From NCBI RefSeq assembly GCF_014205675.1, contig NZ_JACIIX010000001.1, forward strand, positions 296,989 to 360,988: a stretch of 64,000 nucleotides of DNA, read 5' to 3'. The notes beneath the pieces are model-generated. The model was given only the letters and a program-made list of their open reading frames with translations. It did no database searches and was not told where the DNA came from. A program made the translations under genes and the position numbers. This document shows, one piece after another, positions 26,844 to 35,112 of this stretch. This DNA comes from Novispirillum itersonii. Lineage in GTDB: Bacteria; Pseudomonadota; Alphaproteobacteria; Rhodospirillales; Rhodospirillaceae. Numbering within the stretch: the first letter of the stretch is position 1; every line of letters begins with the position of its first letter.

Positions 26844-27461
26844 TCAGCCGCGCAGGGCCAGCCACGCCTGCACCGCCGGATGCTGCCACTGACGGTCGGC
26901 ATAGGCGGTCAGGCGCTCCGGCAGAGGGGTTCCGTCCAGATGGTCGCCATGCAGATGCAGGCGGTTGATCATCAGGGCCAGATCAATATCCGCCAGAGAC
27001 CAGTCCCCGCACAGATGATCCCCGCCGTGGCCGAGCAGCCGCCCGGCAATGCCAAGGAACTGACGGGCGCAGGCCTCTGCCTCCGCTGACAGCGGCGCGA
27101 ACCTCTGGCCAAGGAACACCGCCTCGGTCGGGCGTTCCTTCCGCAGCGGTTGCAGGCTGCTGCGGATCCACGACTGGACCTGCCGGGCCCGGGCCCGCTG
27201 CCGGGCATCCTGCGGATACAGGGCCGGACCGGGAACGGTCTCATCGATATATCCGGTGATCGCCGTCGATTCGATCAGGGTAAAGTCACCGTCTTCCAGC
27301 AGCGGAATCAGACCGGTCAGCGATTTGGCCGCATACTCCGGGCGGCGCGGCACCGACAGGTCAATGGTTTCCAGCGTGAACGGCACCCCCTTGACGGTCA
27401 GGGCGGCAAAGGCCGACAGCGCCCACGGGGACAGGTAACCGGAATCAACGGTCAGCTTCAT
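26844..27461 (-). CDS. yfcF: glutathione S-transferase, YfcF type
   Basis: The 205-residue protein matches E. coli YfcF along its length: a thioredoxin fold (YLSPWALSAFAALTVKGVPFTLETIDLS, then GLIPLLEDGDFTLIESTAITGYID) and a helical domain with RARARQVQSWIRSSLQPLRKERPTEAVF and ADIDLALMINRLHLHGD. The E. coli enzyme has glutathione transferase/peroxidase activity, so a role in peroxide or electrophile detoxification is likely. Its start backs onto the cobalamin-riboswitch leader of cbiD. Confidence 0.9.
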   Translation of the reverse strand: MKLTVDSGYLSPWALSAFAALTVKGVPFTLETIDLSVPRRPEYAAKSLTGLIPLLEDGDFTLIESTAITGYIDETVPGPALYPQDARQRARARQVQSWIRSSLQPLRKERPTEAVFLGQRFAPLSAEAEACARQFLGIAGRLLGHGGDHLCGDWSLADIDLALMINRLHLHGDHLDGTPLPERLTAYADRQWQHPAVQAWLALRG

Positions 27462-27494
27462 GGCATCCTCACATCACACCAGTGTCTTGCCCAC

Positions 27495-27590
27495 CGACAG
27501 TGACAGGTCCGGCCCGACCTGTCAGGATGCCGGATGTGACAAACTGCGGTAAAAACCCGCCACTGTTCCCCCTGCCAGACGGCCTGCCCG
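27495..27590 (+). ncRNA. cobalamin riboswitch-like leader of cbiD
   Basis: The region contains the joining motif GCCACTGT (27559-27566) preceded by ACCC, and a B12-box-like element GCCAGACGGCCTGCC (27574-27588), which matches the conserved box of the form GCCAGGAGACCTGCC. The hairpin TGACAGGTC/GACCTGTCA (27501-27509 with 27516-27524) lies upstream, and a second pairing, GGCATCCT/AGGATGCC (27462-27469 with 27524-27531), could close the structure. The box ends 2 bases before the ATG, so the aptamer core overlaps the ribosome site. The 5' part is shorter and less canonical than usual. Confidence 0.72.
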
Positions 27591-28733
27591 ATGACTGAGA
27601 CCTCTGCCCCCTCCGAAACCGGGATTCACCCCGAGACCGGTGCCCCGCTGCGCTCCGGCTGGACCACCGGGGCCTGTGCCACCGCCGCCACCCGGGCCGC
27701 CGTCAGCGCCCTGTTCGGGGGCTCCTTCCCCGACCCGGTGCAGATCCTGTTGCCAAAGGGCCAGCAGCCGGTGTTTCCACTGGCGGTGCAGGACAGCGGC
27801 ACCGACGCGCAGGGGCCCTGGGCCCGGGCCGGAATCGTTAAGGATGCCGGGGACGACCCCGATGTCACCCATGGCGCTACCGTCCTGTCCACCGTCCGCC
27901 CCGGTCCGGCGGGCAGCGGTGTCACCTTCCGCGCCGGGGCGGGGGTGGGCACCGTCACCAAGCCGGGCCTGCCGCTGCCGGTGGGCGAACCGGCAATCAA
28001 TCCGGTACCCCGCCAGCTGATGACCGCCGAAGTGCTGGAGCTGGCGGCCCGGTTCGGCAGACCGGCCGATGTGGTGATCGAGATTTCCATCCCCGGCGGC
28101 GACCGGCTGGCGGAAAAGACGTGGAATCCCCGGCTGGGGATCCTCGGCGGGCTGTCGGTGCTGGGCACCACCGGGGTGGTGGTGCCCTATTCGTGCTCGG
28201 CGTGGATTCACTCCATCCAGCGCGGGATTGATGTCGCCCGCGCCACCGGCCTGACCCATGTGGCGGGCTGCACCGGCAACACTTCGGAAAAGGCCGCCCG
28301 CGCCCTGCGCAGCCTGCCGGAAGAGGCCATCATCGACATGGGGGATTTTGTCGGCGGCATGCTGAAGTACCTGCGCCAGCATCCGGTGGAGCGGGTGACC
28401 ATCGCCGGGGGATTCGCCAAACTGTCGAAACTGGCCTGTGGCCATCTCGACCTGCATTCCAAACGCAGTCAGGTTGATCGCGGCTGGCTGGCGGACCGGC
28501 TGGCGGACCTCGGTGCCCCGGCCAGCGTGACCGATCACGCCCGGCAGGCCAATACCGCGCTGGAAATCCTGGAGCTGGCACAGGCCCATAACCTGCCGCT
28601 GGGCGGGGCCGTTGCCGCCGCCGCCGCCACCGTGGCCCGCAGCGTGGTCGCCCCGGCTGCGGTGCAGATTGATGTGCTGGTGTTTGACCGCAAGGGGCGG
28701 CTGGTCGGCGACAGCGGGCTGCCGCAGATCTGA
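27591..28733 (+). CDS. cbiD: cobalt-precorrin-5B (C1)-methyltransferase CbiD
   Basis: The 380-residue enzyme methylates C1 of cobalt-precorrin-5B, using S-adenosylmethionine, in cobalamin ring synthesis. Diagnostic stretches are GWTTGACATAATRAA at residue 23, VSTVRPG-like VLSTVRPG, TWNPRLGILGGLSVLGTTG and VERVTIAGGFAKLSKLA. The ATG has no Shine-Dalgarno; the bases usually occupied by it are the riboswitch B12 box. No other cob gene is in the window, so this single gene is likely controlled by B12 on its own. It converges on the second CheZ gene with a 15-bp gap. Confidence 0.95.
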   Translation: MTETSAPSETGIHPETGAPLRSGWTTGACATAATRAAVSALFGGSFPDPVQILLPKGQQPVFPLAVQDSGTDAQGPWARAGIVKDAGDDPDVTHGATVLSTVRPGPAGSGVTFRAGAGVGTVTKPGLPLPVGEPAINPVPRQLMTAEVLELAARFGRPADVVIEISIPGGDRLAEKTWNPRLGILGGLSVLGTTGVVVPYSCSAWIHSIQRGIDVARATGLTHVAGCTGNTSEKAARALRSLPEEAIIDMGDFVGGMLKYLRQHPVERVTIAGGFAKLSKLACGHLDLHSKRSQVDRGWLADRLADLGAPASVTDHARQANTALEILELAQAHNLPLGGAVAAAAATVARSVVAPAAVQIDVLVFDRKGRLVGDSGLPQI

Positions 28734-28748
28734 AGTCCCCGTCCGCCC

Positions 28749-29633
28749 TCAGCCGAACAGCATGCTGTCGATATCGCCCTGCGACATGCCCGCCCCATCC
28801 ACCTGCGGGCCATGCAACAGGTGCTTGTCTTCGCGGGTATCATCGGGGCGGTTGCGGATGATATCGGCGCGGGCGGTGCCCTCCTCAATCTCCCACAGCT
28901 CGACCAGACGCTTCAGCTCGGCTTCCACATGCAGCAGGGTGTTGACCGAGGCGGAAATCCGCTGGCCGGTCAGGTCCTGAAAACTACAGGCGGTCATGAT
29001 CTGGATCACCTGATCGGCCAGCTGTTGATACAGCAGCGGATCCAGATCCCCGGTATTGGACGACAGGTCAATCATCGCCTGTATCGCTTCCGCGCTTTCC
29101 AGAATCACCTGCGTTGCCTGTTCCGTGGCCTCCACCACCGACCCCAGTTCCGAGGTGGCGACCAGAATCTGGTCGGTTTCCCCGGCGGCGGGCGTCAGGG
29201 CCGAAACATGATCCCGGGTCAGCTCGATCCGGTCCACCAGCTCCTTCAGGCTGTCGCGGATCAGGCCAAAGTTGCCGACCTTCAGCAGGCTGGGATCATC
29301 CCCCTGCTCCGCCAGTGCCAGCATCGCCGATTGCAGGGCGGGAGACGGATCTTCCGACGGGGCCGTACCGGCGTCAGGAGCCAGAGAAGGGGCCGGAGAA
29401 GGGGCCATCGCGGCGGGGCCTGCGGCCAGATGACCTTCCTCGGCCATGCGCATCACCTCATTGCGGATGGCCCGTTTCACCACCTCCTGCAATTCGCCGC
29501 TCATCGACAGAATCGCCGTCGCCAGTCCCCCGACCTGATCTTCGATCCGGCGGCTGGTGGCGGTCAGATCAGCCAGATCCTGACGGCTCTTCTGATCCGG
29601 GCGGGTTTCAGCGGCATAGCTGCGAAAAGACAT
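28749..29633 (-). CDS. CheZ-like phosphatase, second copy
   Basis: The 294-residue protein has a long, variable N-terminal half with a Pro/Ala-rich linker (about residues 95-120), then a CheZ core with ACSFQDLTGQRISASVNTLL; Gln219 aligns with the catalytic Gln. It ends with GDIDSMLFG, a CheY-binding tail. It is much diverged from the CheZ at 15004. ATG 29633 has GAGG 9 bases upstream; the open frame extends further. It is on the same strand as, and 270 bp downstream of, the transporter-kinase with its CheY-like receiver, so it may dephosphorylate that receiver rather than the flagellar CheY. Confidence 0.88.
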   Translation of the reverse strand: MSFRSYAAETRPDQKSRQDLADLTATSRRIEDQVGGLATAILSMSGELQEVVKRAIRNEVMRMAEEGHLAAGPAAMAPSPAPSLAPDAGTAPSEDPSPALQSAMLALAEQGDDPSLLKVGNFGLIRDSLKELVDRIELTRDHVSALTPAAGETDQILVATSELGSVVEATEQATQVILESAEAIQAMIDLSSNTGDLDPLLYQQLADQVIQIMTACSFQDLTGQRISASVNTLLHVEAELKRLVELWEIEEGTARADIIRNRPDDTREDKHLLHGPQVDGAGMSQGDIDSMLFG

Positions 29634-29903
29634 CGAAAACCTCATCGGACAGGGTGGCGGCCCCCGCAGCCGGACGGCCACGGCAGACACCACACGGATC
29701 ATTCTGCCCCCCGTTGCAGGACAGCCGCCACAGCAGCCTGTCCCCAGCTTTCAGCGCCCGCAGCCACCGGTCCACACCCCTATGGACAGATTGGTGGCAC
29801 CGCCCAAAGCCATACCCATCGCAACACCTTACGGCAAATGACGCCGCCGGGGTAGCAGTGCGAAAGAACCGTATCGGGTCGTAAGATCAAGGTCTTACCA
29901 GCC

Positions 29904-32675
29904 TTACGCCAGCGGCGGCGGACGCCCCGGCAGGGCCTGCGACAGGCGGTTCAGCAGAATGCAGAACCGCGCCCCGCCGCCGGGACTGGCATCGGCCCAG
30001 ATGCTGCCGCCGAAATGCTCGATGATCTGATGGCTGATCGCCAGCCCGAGGCCGGTTCCGGCCGGACGGTCCTGCCCGCCCCCGGTGGCCTGCACGAACT
30101 TGCCGAAGATTTTATCGCGCTGGCCTTCCGGAATGCCCGGGCCGTTGTCGGCAACGGTGAACAGCCACGTCCGCCCGTGTTCCCGGGCTTCCACCCGCAC
30201 CCGTCCGTCCTGCGGCGGCACAAACTTGACGGCATTGGACAGCAGATTGACGAACACCTGAATCAGGCGGTCGCCATCGGCATGAACCGGCATCTCCGGC
30301 AGCAGGATTTCCACATCCAGCACCGCCTTCTTCTCGGCGAACAGGGAGGCGGTCACCGCCACCGCTTCCCGCAGGGCGGCGGCGGCATCGACCGAGTCCA
30401 TATGCCAGTCGCCATGCCCGGCTTCCAGCCGCGCCAGATCCAGCAGCTGGTCAATCAGGCGGGTCAGGCGCTCGGTCTCCCGCACGATGATCGCCAGAAA
30501 CTGCTGGCGCTGGGCGTTGTCCAGCTCCGGGTTATCGCTGAGGATTTCCGAGAAGGAACGGATCGAGGTCAGCGGGGTACGCAGCTCATGCGACACCGTC
30601 GACAGAAAGTCATCCTTCAACCGGTCCAGTTCCTGCAACTGACGGTTCGCCTCGCGCAAGTCGGCGGTCAGCCGCTCCAGCTCCGCCGATTTCTGTTCCA
30701 GCCGCTGGCTGTATTCGATGACCTGACTGGTTTCTTCCAGAATGGTCATCACCTCGCGCAGCGAGACCATTTCCCCCTTGGCGACCGACTCCACCATCAC
30801 CCGGGCCGAGGCCCCGCCCAGCGTCCGCGCCAGCAGCCGCTCCGTCAGATGCACCAGATCGGGGTCGGCCTCGGCCAGCCGCCGCAGCGGCAGCCCCCGC
30901 GAACGGGAAAACTCCCGGAAGGCCTCGCCCGCCGCATCTTTCCCCAGAAAGCGCTGGGCCAGCGTCAGCAGATCGCCGACGGTGGCGGTGCGGCTCCACA
31001 CCCGGGGAGTGGCACTGTCGGCGCGGCGGAAGGTATCGACGTACAGGGTTGCCTGAATCCGTTCCAGAGCCTGCTGCTTGCCGAACAAGGAGACCGCGAC
31101 GAATCCGCCGATATTGACCAGCCAGCTCCAGAACAGGGAATGGCTGAGCGGGTCGAGGGTCGTCATCCCGAACAGGGCCTCCGGCATCAGGAAAGTCACC
31201 CCAAACGGGCCATCGGTCAGGATTGAGGCCCCCAGCCACCCGGCCCGCACGAACGACGGCAGCAGCAGGGTATGGCACCACACGCAGAACCCCAGCAGCA
31301 GCCCGGTGATCGCCCCGCCTTTGGTCGCCCCTTTCCAGAACAGCCCGCCCAGCATCGACGGGGCCAGCTGGGCCAGCGCCGCAAAGCTGACCAGCCCGAT
31401 CGAGGCCAGCGCCTCCGACGTGCCGGTGACGCGGTAATAGGCATATCCCATGAAAATCAACCCGACGATGCTGGCCCGGCGCACCGCCACCAGCAGGCCG
31501 GTCAGGTCGCCCCGCTCCGTCAGCCGCAGCCAGCGCAGCCGCAGCAGGAACGGCATCACCAGATCGTTACAGACCATGGTTGCCAGCGTGATCGCCGCCA
31601 CAATCACCATGGCGGTGGCGGAGCTGAGCCCGCCGAGAAAGGCCAGCAGGGCCAGATCCGGGCGGTTCTGCGACAGCGGCACCGTCAGCACGAAGGCGTC
31701 GGCATCGGCCCCGGTCGGCAGATGGACCAGCCCGGCCAGCGCAATCGGCACCACAAACAGGCTGAGGATCAGCAGATACAGCGGGAACAGCCACGACGCC
31801 GTCGACAGGTGGCGTTCATCCACGCATTCCACCGCCGTCACCTGAAACTGCCGGGGCAGGCACAGCACCGCGCACATCGACAGCACCAGCGTGGTGATCC
31901 AGCGGGCGGCGGAATCCCCGGTCACCGGCGGGATGAACGGCCCGCCCAGCGACACCTCCCGCGCCCGCTCCACCAGATCGGCAAAGCCGTCATGCAGGAA
32001 AAAGGTGATGAAGATCCCGACCGCCAGAAAGGCCAGCAGCTTGACCAGCGATTCAAAGGCAATCGCCGCCACCACCCCTTCATGGTGTTCTGACGCATCA
32101 ATATGCCGGGTGCCGAACAGCACCGCAAAGGCCGCCATCGCCGCCGCCACCCAGAAGGCGGTATCGCGCGGCAGACTGTCCGGCAGCGGAAACTCCCCCG
32201 ACATCGCATCCAGCCCGCTCAGGCCATCAAAGCCGGTCAGCACCGCAAAGCTGCCCGCCACCGCCTTCAGCTGGAGGGAAATGTACGGCATGCCGCCGAC
32301 CACGGCGATCACCGTCACCAGCACCGACAGCCGGGTTGATTTGCCGTACCGGCTGGCGATGAAGTCGGCGATGCTGGTGATGCGGTGGACCCGGGTGATC
32401 CGCACCATCTTGCGCAGCACGAACCACCAGCCGAGAAACACCAGCGTCGGGCCGAGGTAGATGGTCAGGAATTCCGGCCCCTGCCGGGCGGCAGACCCCA
32501 CCGCGCCGTAAAAGGTCCACGACGTGCAGTACACCGCGATCGACAGGGTGTAGATCGCCGGATTGCGGATCACACTGCGGCCGCGTTCCGCCCGCCGGTC
32601 CCCATACCAGGCGATGGCGAACAGCAGGCCGACATAGCCAAGGGAAATCAGGACGATCAGGGCCGGATCAAGCAT
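29904..32675 (-). CDS. SLC5 transporter-sensor histidine kinase (CbrA/CrbS type)
   Basis: The 923-residue protein fuses a sodium:solute symporter (SSS/SLC5) module of about 13 helices (residues 5-525; YTLSIAVYCTSWTFYGAVGSAA, QFQVTAVECVDERHL) to a soluble STAC-like segment (about 545-645) and a coiled coil, then HisKA with phosphoacceptor His696 in STVSHELRTPLTSIRSFSEIL, and HATPase boxes QVFVNLLSNAVKFV, VADNGPGIP and GTGLGLAIS. There is no PAS domain. Related kinases CbrA and CrbS control amino-acid and acetate use. The start overlaps the stop of a small membrane protein by 8 bases. The likely partner is the receiver at 32942. Confidence 0.93.
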   Translation of the reverse strand: MLDPALIVLISLGYVGLLFAIAWYGDRRAERGRSVIRNPAIYTLSIAVYCTSWTFYGAVGSAARQGPEFLTIYLGPTLVFLGWWFVLRKMVRITRVHRITSIADFIASRYGKSTRLSVLVTVIAVVGGMPYISLQLKAVAGSFAVLTGFDGLSGLDAMSGEFPLPDSLPRDTAFWVAAAMAAFAVLFGTRHIDASEHHEGVVAAIAFESLVKLLAFLAVGIFITFFLHDGFADLVERAREVSLGGPFIPPVTGDSAARWITTLVLSMCAVLCLPRQFQVTAVECVDERHLSTASWLFPLYLLILSLFVVPIALAGLVHLPTGADADAFVLTVPLSQNRPDLALLAFLGGLSSATAMVIVAAITLATMVCNDLVMPFLLRLRWLRLTERGDLTGLLVAVRRASIVGLIFMGYAYYRVTGTSEALASIGLVSFAALAQLAPSMLGGLFWKGATKGGAITGLLLGFCVWCHTLLLPSFVRAGWLGASILTDGPFGVTFLMPEALFGMTTLDPLSHSLFWSWLVNIGGFVAVSLFGKQQALERIQATLYVDTFRRADSATPRVWSRTATVGDLLTLAQRFLGKDAAGEAFREFSRSRGLPLRRLAEADPDLVHLTERLLARTLGGASARVMVESVAKGEMVSLREVMTILEETSQVIEYSQRLEQKSAELERLTADLREANRQLQELDRLKDDFLSTVSHELRTPLTSIRSFSEILSDNPELDNAQRQQFLAIIVRETERLTRLIDQLLDLARLEAGHGDWHMDSVDAAAALREAVAVTASLFAEKKAVLDVEILLPEMPVHADGDRLIQVFVNLLSNAVKFVPPQDGRVRVEAREHGRTWLFTVADNGPGIPEGQRDKIFGKFVQATGGGQDRPAGTGLGLAISHQIIEHFGGSIWADASPGGGARFCILLNRLSQALPGRPPPLA

Positions 32676-32928
32676 CGGCGCCGGTCCTGCGGGCCGGTTT
32701 CGGGGCGGATTTGGGCGTGCCGCGCGCCACCCGGTCCAGCCGCCGGGCCAGCACCCGCCCGGCCAGAATCAGCGCCAGCCACACCCCAAACAGCCAGAGG
32801 TACACCACCGGCACCCCGAACAGCACACGGTCGGTCATGAACAGCAGCACCAGCGGCGGCATGAACAGCACCAGCCCCGACAGGGTCAGGGCCAGACTGC
32901 GCTGCTGATAGATCGGTCCCGCCGCCAT
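32668..32928 (-). CDS. small two-helix membrane protein coupled to the transporter-kinase
   Basis: The 86-residue protein starts MAAGPIYQQRSLALTLSG, with two hydrophobic helices (LSGLVLFMPPLVLLFM at about 16-31 and VPVVYLWLFGVWLALILAGRVL at about 38-59), then an Arg/Lys/Pro-rich cytoplasmic tail. I do not recognise a named family. Its position and overlap resemble the small CbrX gene upstream of cbrA in Pseudomonas and the DUF485-type partners of solute symporters. It may assist insertion or activity of the transporter-kinase. The start is 13 bp after the receiver stop. Confidence 0.75.
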   Translation of the reverse strand: MAAGPIYQQRSLALTLSGLVLFMPPLVLLFMTDRVLFGVPVVYLWLFGVWLALILAGRVLARRLDRVARGTPKSAPKPARRTGADA

Positions 32929-32941
32929 CGCCGCCGTTCCG

Positions 32942-33337
32942 TCAGGCCGGAACCTGTCCGGCCTCTGCCGGGCCTTCCAGCAGCGCCTTGACCCGGGACA
33001 CCACATCCCGCGTTGAAAACGGCTTGGTGATGTAATCATCGACGCCGAATTCCAGACCCCGGCGGCGGTCCACCTCCCGCCCTTTGGCGGTCAGCATCAC
33101 GATCCGCATCGACGCCAGCGCCGGATTGGCCTTCACCGCCTGCACCACCTCGAAGCCGTCGCAGCCGGGCATCATCACATCCAGCAGCAGCAGATCGGGA
33201 CGGATCTTTTCCAGAAGACGCAGCGCGGTGCGGCCATCATAGGCAACCTGCACCTCGTAGCCCGCCCGTTTCATCAGAAAGCTGAGCGATTCCACGATAT
33301 TGCGTTCGTCTTCCGCGACCAGGATCAACTGGGTCAC
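32942..33337 (-). CDS. CheY-like single-domain response regulator
   Basis: The 131-residue receiver has the acidic pocket (Asp10/Glu11), phosphoacceptor Asp53 in LLLLDVMMPGCDGF, Thr83 in MLTAKG and Lys105 in ITKPFS. No output domain follows. It starts with GTG and has GGAGGAAC 8 bases upstream. It lies in the run regulator - receiver - small membrane protein - transporter-kinase and is probably phosphorylated by that kinase. With no DNA-binding domain of its own, it must act through a protein partner; the adjacent CheZ-like phosphatase and ScfR-type regulator are candidates. Confidence 0.92.
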   Translation of the reverse strand: MTQLILVAEDERNIVESLSFLMKRAGYEVQVAYDGRTALRLLEKIRPDLLLLDVMMPGCDGFEVVQAVKANPALASMRIVMLTAKGREVDRRRGLEFGVDDYITKPFSTRDVVSRVKALLEGPAEAGQVPA

Positions 33338-33468
33338 GGCTGTTCCTCCATGCCGGACAGTCAGCGCTCCCCGGTTGTTTTTCTTGGCATACCCCCCCGG
33401 GTCTCCCCGCTTCCCAGACTAAAAGGTTTCCCGATCAAACGGAACGGGAAAAGCGGACACCGGCCCGG

Positions 33469-35112
33469 TCAGGCCGCCCCGCCGTCCGGGCGCAGCATCG
33501 GCATCGCCCGCTGGCGGCAGTCGCCGCGCGGACACTGGCGGCAGGAAATCCCCACCGGATCGCCGGTCTGGGCCGAGGCCACATCCAGCCCGTCGCCATA
33601 GACCATGTGGCGGGCATAGGAGGCATCACAGCCGATCATCACACAGTGATGGGTCCGCGCCGCCCGGTATCCCCCGCCGGAGCGGGAGGCGGCCCGGGCG
33701 ATGAACAGCCAGCTGGACCCGTCCGGCAGGCGGGCCAGCTGCGTCACCACCCGGTCGGGGCTGAGGAACGCCGTATGGCTGACCCAGCGCGGGCAGGTGC
33801 CGCTGTAACGCGGCAGGCGCAGGCCCGAGGCGGAAAAGCGTTTGGAGATATTTCCGGCGATATCGGTGCGCAGCAGGTGGAACGGGATCGCGTCATCCTC
33901 CGTCACCCGCAGCGAGGTCAGGCGGTGGCAGACCTGCTCAAAGCTGGCCCCGAACCGGCTTTGCAGCCGTTCAATGTCATAGCGCACCTCCCGCGCCGCC
34001 GCCAGAAACGGGCGGTAGGGCAGCAGCAGCGCGGCGGCAAAGGCGCGGGTCATCGCATCGCGGGCCCGGTCGCGGGCGGCGTCGCTGGACAGGCGGGGAT
34101 CCCCGGCAACCGCCTCGATCTGCTCCGCCGCCTCTTCCTGCCCGAGAATGCGGGAGGCATGGAACCGCCACGAGGCAATCGGCAGGCTTTCCGCCAGCAG
34201 CAGGGTCCGGCCCGCCGGATCATACTGACTGTCAGCTCCGCCAAGATCGGCTTCCGGGCAGAACCGGATGGAGATCCCATGCCGGTCCCGCAGCCGTTCC
34301 GCCAGTGCGGCAAACAGCGCGGTATGTTCCGGGTGCAGGCTGGCCCGCACCTGTTCCGCCGCCCGCTCAATCGCCGGAAAATGGTTGCCGTGGTCGTGGA
34401 TCAGGTCGTCCACCTCCTCCTCCGGGCTCTGGCGCGGGCGGCGGGAGGTCCGGCCTTCCAGAAAGTCGAACATCTGCCCGGTCAGCCCGCTGAGCTTCTG
34501 GCTTTCATCAGCAATGGCGGTGATGAAGCGTTGCCGCTGCACCTCGTCGATATCGCCGTAGTCCTCCAGAATTTCCGAGAAAGAGCGGATCGAGGTGATC
34601 AGGGTCAGCAGCTGGTGGCTGGTCTCCATCAGGTAGGGGTCCTGCGCCAGCCGCTCGGCCAGCGTTTCCGTCTGGCTGCGGGCATCGAGATAGGCGCGGT
34701 ACACCGTCACCGCTGCCCGCGCCAGATCCGGGGCGGCCCCGACCAGATGCGGAATGTCCTGCACCGGCAACGGGCTGGCCGACAGCACCGGATCCGCCGC
34801 CAGCTCGGTCAGGTCGGCGGCAAGGCGGCCTTCCTCACGCCCTGACAGGGCATCGACCGTGGTTTCCAGATGGGCGGCAATACGCAGCAGCAGGGTGCCG
34901 CCGATGCTGCGGCGGCTGTGCTCGATCAGATTGAGATAACTGGCAGACACCCCGACCTGCCCGGCCAGCGCCGCCTGCGTGATCCCCAGATCCTTGCGCC
35001 GGGCCCGGATGCGCGGGCCGGTGGCCTGAAGGGCCGCCGAGGCTGACAGGCTGTGCGGATGCCCGCCCCCCGCCCCGGATGGAGGGGACGGGGGAGAAGA
35101 AGACTGCGTCAT
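33469..35112 (-). CDS. ScfR/RamB-type XRE regulator with DHp-like insert
   Basis: The 547-residue regulator has an XRE helix-turn-helix (about 32-92: GPRIRARRKDLGITQAALAGQVGVS...), then a region like kinase DHp helices (about 160-225), a degenerate M78/DUF955-like middle and a C-terminal domain with a Cys cluster (GTCPRW, HHCVMIGC, CRQCPRGDCRQRA) typical of short-chain fatty acyl-CoA regulators such as PccR and RamB. These bind acyl-CoA and control propionate, acetate or glyoxylate genes. Usual length is about 460-480. The insert SHQLLTLITSIRSFSEIL (His166) resembles the neighbouring kinase DHp. A receiver follows 131 bp downstream. Confidence 0.88.
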   Translation of the reverse strand: MTQSSSPPSPPSGAGGGHPHSLSASAALQATGPRIRARRKDLGITQAALAGQVGVSASYLNLIEHSRRSIGGTLLLRIAAHLETTVDALSGREEGRLAADLTELAADPVLSASPLPVQDIPHLVGAAPDLARAAVTVYRAYLDARSQTETLAERLAQDPYLMETSHQLLTLITSIRSFSEILEDYGDIDEVQRQRFITAIADESQKLSGLTGQMFDFLEGRTSRRPRQSPEEEVDDLIHDHGNHFPAIERAAEQVRASLHPEHTALFAALAERLRDRHGISIRFCPEADLGGADSQYDPAGRTLLLAESLPIASWRFHASRILGQEEAAEQIEAVAGDPRLSSDAARDRARDAMTRAFAAALLLPYRPFLAAAREVRYDIERLQSRFGASFEQVCHRLTSLRVTEDDAIPFHLLRTDIAGNISKRFSASGLRLPRYSGTCPRWVSHTAFLSPDRVVTQLARLPDGSSWLFIARAASRSGGGYRAARTHHCVMIGCDASYARHMVYGDGLDVASAQTGDPVGISCRQCPRGDCRQRAMPMLRPDGGAA

